A DNA stretch of 6,608 nt, taken from Bacillota bacterium (GTDB lineage: Bacteria; Bacillota; Clostridia; Tissierellales; Peptoniphilaceae). A program made the translations under genes and the position numbers. The notes under the pieces are model-generated. The model did no database searches, was not told the origin of the DNA, and saw only the letters and a list, made by a program, of their open reading frames with translations. The stretch covers positions 1 through 6,608 of the forward strand of contig JAEZYW010000209.1 of the NCBI GenBank assembly GCA_023418835.1. Reading direction: 5' to 3'. Each line of letters starts with the position of its first letter. Within the stretch, counting starts at the first letter, position 1. This document shows, one piece after another, positions 5,776 through 6,608 of this stretch.

Positions 5776-5820
5776 ATCACCTTCGGCGATTTCGGGATTG
5801 GTGGGAACTCATCCCCGACA
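5773..5820 (+). repeat. 48-nt two-hairpin dispersed element, copy 3
   Basis: Matches copy 1 at 38/48 and copy 2 at 36/48, without gaps. First stem ATCACCTTCGGCGAT has one A-C opposition (a G-U pair on the minus strand). The second stem pairs TCGGG with CCCGA and extends with AT/AT across one bulged C. The inner stem GGT-GGGA-ACT has a G-U pair where copies 1 and 2 have C-G and G-C. Its first three bases form part of the TATAAT of the adjacent gene. Confidence 0.8.
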
Positions 5821-5847
5821 TATATACTACTCATAAAGAGAAAAAAT

Positions 5848-5856
5848 TGCTATAAT
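5848..5856 (+). promoter_or_regulatory. extended -10 candidate for the 5965-6306 gene
   Basis: The + strand reads TGCTATAAT, a TGn-TATAAT extended -10, without a recognisable -35. Transcription would begin near 5863 and leave a leader of about 100 nt before the ATG at 5965. No riboswitch or stable hairpin was seen in that leader. Confidence 0.45.
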
Positions 5857-5964
5857 TAAATAAATTATATAAGAATTTCTTGTAGTCATTTTTAACTTTG
5901 AAACGTTGTATAAGTATGAACGCAATTTATTTAGTATTAAATGTTTATTGAAAGGTTGTTTTAT

Positions 5965-6306
5965 ATGTATTTAAAAAATTTAAGCAAAAAATTTTTCTTT
6001 TTTCATATTTTATTAAGCACAATATTTTTTATACTGAAAGTCTTTTTATTAGTAGCCACACCTATTTTAATTTTCAATAGAGCTGGAGATAACCTTTTTA
6101 TTTTTGGTATCTTTAACTTTTCTATACTTTTAAATCATTATATTCACTTATCATTTCTTATACTATTTGTTATATTTATAATATCTTTTTTTAAGTATTT
6201 TAAAACACATCAAAGTCAATATTTATCGATCTTCTTAACATGTGTTTTATTTAGTATCACTAACTATCTTCTAATAAAGATAATCTACGATTCTGTATTA
6301 TTTTAG
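5965..6306 (+). CDS. hydrophobic membrane protein, unrecognised
   Basis: 113 residues, very rich in F, I and L, with three likely membrane segments (about residues 13-37, 62-77 and 87-107, possibly a fourth at 43-55) after a short basic N-terminus (MYLKNLSKKF). The ATG at 5965 is preferred because AAAGG (5951-5955) lies nine bases upstream. The in-frame ATG at 5941 would add eight residues but has no ribosome binding site. It is the only + strand gene to the right of leuD and converges on the gene at 6367. Base composition is extreme: 6001-6060 has only 13 G/C of 60. No conserved motif or family is recognised, so a real but orphan gene and a chance AT-rich open frame both remain possible. Confidence 0.5.
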   Translation: MYLKNLSKKFFFFHILLSTIFFILKVFLLVATPILIFNRAGDNLFIFGIFNFSILLNHYIHLSFLILFVIFIISFFKYFKTHQSQYLSIFLTCVLFSITNYLLIKIIYDSVLF

Positions 6307-6366
6307 TTTGCTATCAAGCCTCTGTTAAGTTACTTATTTTTTGCTATTTTTTTGGAATTAACTAAA

Positions 6367-6606
6367 TTATTTTTCCTTTTTAAATTTATCAAATGCAATA
6401 TTGACAATGCTCCATACTGTCATCGGTATAATTATTGAATCCATATTATTTGGATTGAAATGATTTCTTCTTAAAAAATAATATAAAGTAAATCCAGTTA
6501 AAATAAGTATAGAAGTAACAAAAAATTTTTTTCTCTTGAATTTAATATAATATAGAAGATGTATAAAAAACAATATAGCTAGTGTAATGTAAAAATATTT
6601 ATCCAT
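6367..6606 (-). CDS. small membrane protein at window edge, unrecognised
   Basis: A 79-residue frame beginning at the ATG at 6606, two bases from the window end, so the ribosome binding site cannot be seen and the true start could lie further out. Three membrane segments are predicted (about residues 4-21, 28-45 and 56-72) with a basic cluster KFKRKK between the first two and a lysine-rich C-terminus (DKFKKEK). It converges on the 5965-6306 gene; the 60-bp gap between them is T-rich but shows no convincing stem. It could belong to the same type of orphan small membrane proteins as at 3064-3653. No family recognised. Confidence 0.6.
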   Translation of the reverse strand: MDKYFYITLAILFFIHLLYYIKFKRKKFFVTSILILTGFTLYYFLRRNHFNPNNMDSIIIPMTVWSIVNIAFDKFKKEK

Positions 6607-6608
6607 TT

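Noticed and set aside
5221..5820. 48-nt elements as integron attC sites flanking a cassette
   Set aside because: The RYYYAAC and GTTRRRY core boxes expected of attC are not found at the ends, and no integrase gene is in the window.
5388..5855. Two + strand open frames opposite the 5291-5746 gene
   Set aside because: The minus-strand gene has a strong ribosome binding site, a -10 box and a signal sequence; the opposite frames have none of these and one runs through the 48-nt element.

Overview
The window looks like part of a low-GC Gram-positive chromosome (Bacillota, probably an anaerobic Clostridia/Tissierellia-type organism). The reasons are AT-rich DNA, strong GGAGG-type ribosome binding sites, frequent TTG/GTG starts and a compact leuC/leuD pair of the short-subunit type. 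The genus cannot be fixed from this sequence alone.

Left part (1-1530): the 3' three quarters of leuC and a complete leuD lie on the + strand, overlap by one base, and together encode the two-subunit [4Fe-4S] isopropylmalate isomerase of leucine biosynthesis. A long hairpin at 1469-1516 closes the operon. It is flanked by T-rich sequence on both strands, so it can also stop the convergent gene. No leuB follows.

Middle part (1576-3003): a minus-strand AAA-family ATPase with a DUF4143-type, nuclease-like C-terminus. Its control region holds an extended -10 box abutting three tandem 39-bp repeats. Beyond them lies the first copy of a dispersed 48-nt element predicted to form two hairpins.

Right part (3064-5746): a closely spaced minus-strand series of unrecognised small membrane, lipoprotein and signal-anchored genes. 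Two look broken. One (3337-3653) has lost a base in a T run. The other (4834-5186) carries an in-frame TAA and probably a start-proximal frameshift. Two more copies of the 48-nt element flank the separate secreted-protein gene at 5291-5746, and each lies just 5' of a minus-strand transcription unit. At the far right are a + strand hydrophobic protein gene (5965-6306) and a convergent minus-strand membrane protein gene at the window edge (6367-6606).

Reading: a conserved housekeeping operon is followed by a much more AT-rich accessory region. That region contains an ATPase of a family often found in variable regions, orphan envelope proteins, decayed genes and repeats. No known defence, toxin or secretion system could be recognised. 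The most distinctive unexplained structures are the 48-nt two-hairpin element (three copies) and the 39-bp tandem repeat at the ATPase promoter.
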